This document shows, piece after piece, positions 22,164 to 22,203 of a stretch of 22,203 nucleotides of DNA. Every line of letters starts with the position of its first letter. The first letter of the stretch is position 1. The notes below the pieces were generated by a model. The model saw nothing but the letters and a program-made list of their open reading frames with translations, had not been told where the DNA came from and did not search any database. The stretch is from an uncultured Sutterella sp. GTDB lineage: Bacteria; Pseudomonadota; Gammaproteobacteria; Burkholderiales; Burkholderiaceae_F. Position numbers and translations under genes: made by a program. The stretch is from positions 1 to 22,203 of the forward strand of contig USCE01000008.1 in the NCBI GenBank assembly GCA_900553105.1, given 5' to 3'.

Positions 22164-22203
22164 CTGTCTCTTATACACATCTCCGAGCCCACGAGACTGG
22201 AGC
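22164..22203. other. Nextera (Tn5 transposase) sequencing-adapter contamination
   Basis: CTGTCTCTTATACACATCT at 22164-22182 is exactly the 19-bp Tn5 mosaic end, followed by CCGAGCCCACGAGAC (22183-22197), the rest of the Nextera read-2 adapter. The last six bases (TGGAGC) sit where the index barcode begins. This is not genomic sequence; the true contig ends at about 22163. Confidence 0.97.

Noticed and set aside
22164..22178. ATG start giving a 332-residue TsaD beginning MYKRQ
   Set aside because: The codons lie in the Nextera adapter, not in genomic DNA; the real N-terminus is missing.

Overview
The window reads as chromosome of a betaproteobacterium, most plausibly a gut-associated member of the Sutterellaceae (Burkholderiales; Parasutterella/Sutterella-like). 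This is an inference from protein flavour, the ribF-ileS-lspA-coaBC block, the purN / RsmB-type methyltransferase pair, ispH followed by a YbaK-type deacylase, and apparently intermediate base composition. No rRNA marker is present. Most of the window is ordinary housekeeping DNA, split by two accessory stretches.

Layout. Positions 1-5815 (minus strand) form one dense operon: ribF, ileS, lspA, coaBC and the start of an unidentified coiled-coil protein cut by the left edge. Positions 5816-6216 are a divergent regulatory region holding a small ORF with a strong but possibly occluded ribosome binding site; it ends two bases before purN. Then come purN, an rsmB-type rRNA methyltransferase and a Bcr/CflA-type efflux pump (plus strand), converging on an AEC-family carrier. 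Positions 10520-11570 are a decayed island: a small membrane-protein ORF broken at a homopolymer and the N-terminal remnant of a TnpB-like transposase. Next are the minus-strand pair rpmB-rpmG with promoter and terminator, and the plus-strand run ispH, ybaK-type, pdxY-type kinase.

The most interesting part is 14617-18720, an ornithine-decarboxylation module: an FNR/CRP-type dyad, a 38-codon leader ORF, a G-poor possibly Rho-sensitive leader, ornithine decarboxylase speF, an intercistronic stem-loop and the ornithine/putrescine antiporter potE. The leader peptide shares the spaced pattern RRxxHIMxFAxRxxF with SpeFL (Orf34), the ornithine-sensing ribosome-arrest peptide of E. coli and Salmonella, so this looks like an arrest-peptide-controlled polyamine operon outside the Gammaproteobacteria. 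SpeF would make putrescine from ornithine, consuming protons, while PotE exchanges putrescine for ornithine. The PLP-salvage kinase just upstream could supply the SpeF cofactor.

After this come a LysR regulator and a divergent MFS transporter sharing a palindrome-rich operator region, three stacked hairpins, and tsaD. The right end is not genomic: from 22164 it is Nextera/Tn5 sequencing adapter, so tsaD is truncated by the contig end and its apparent MYKRQ start is an artefact.
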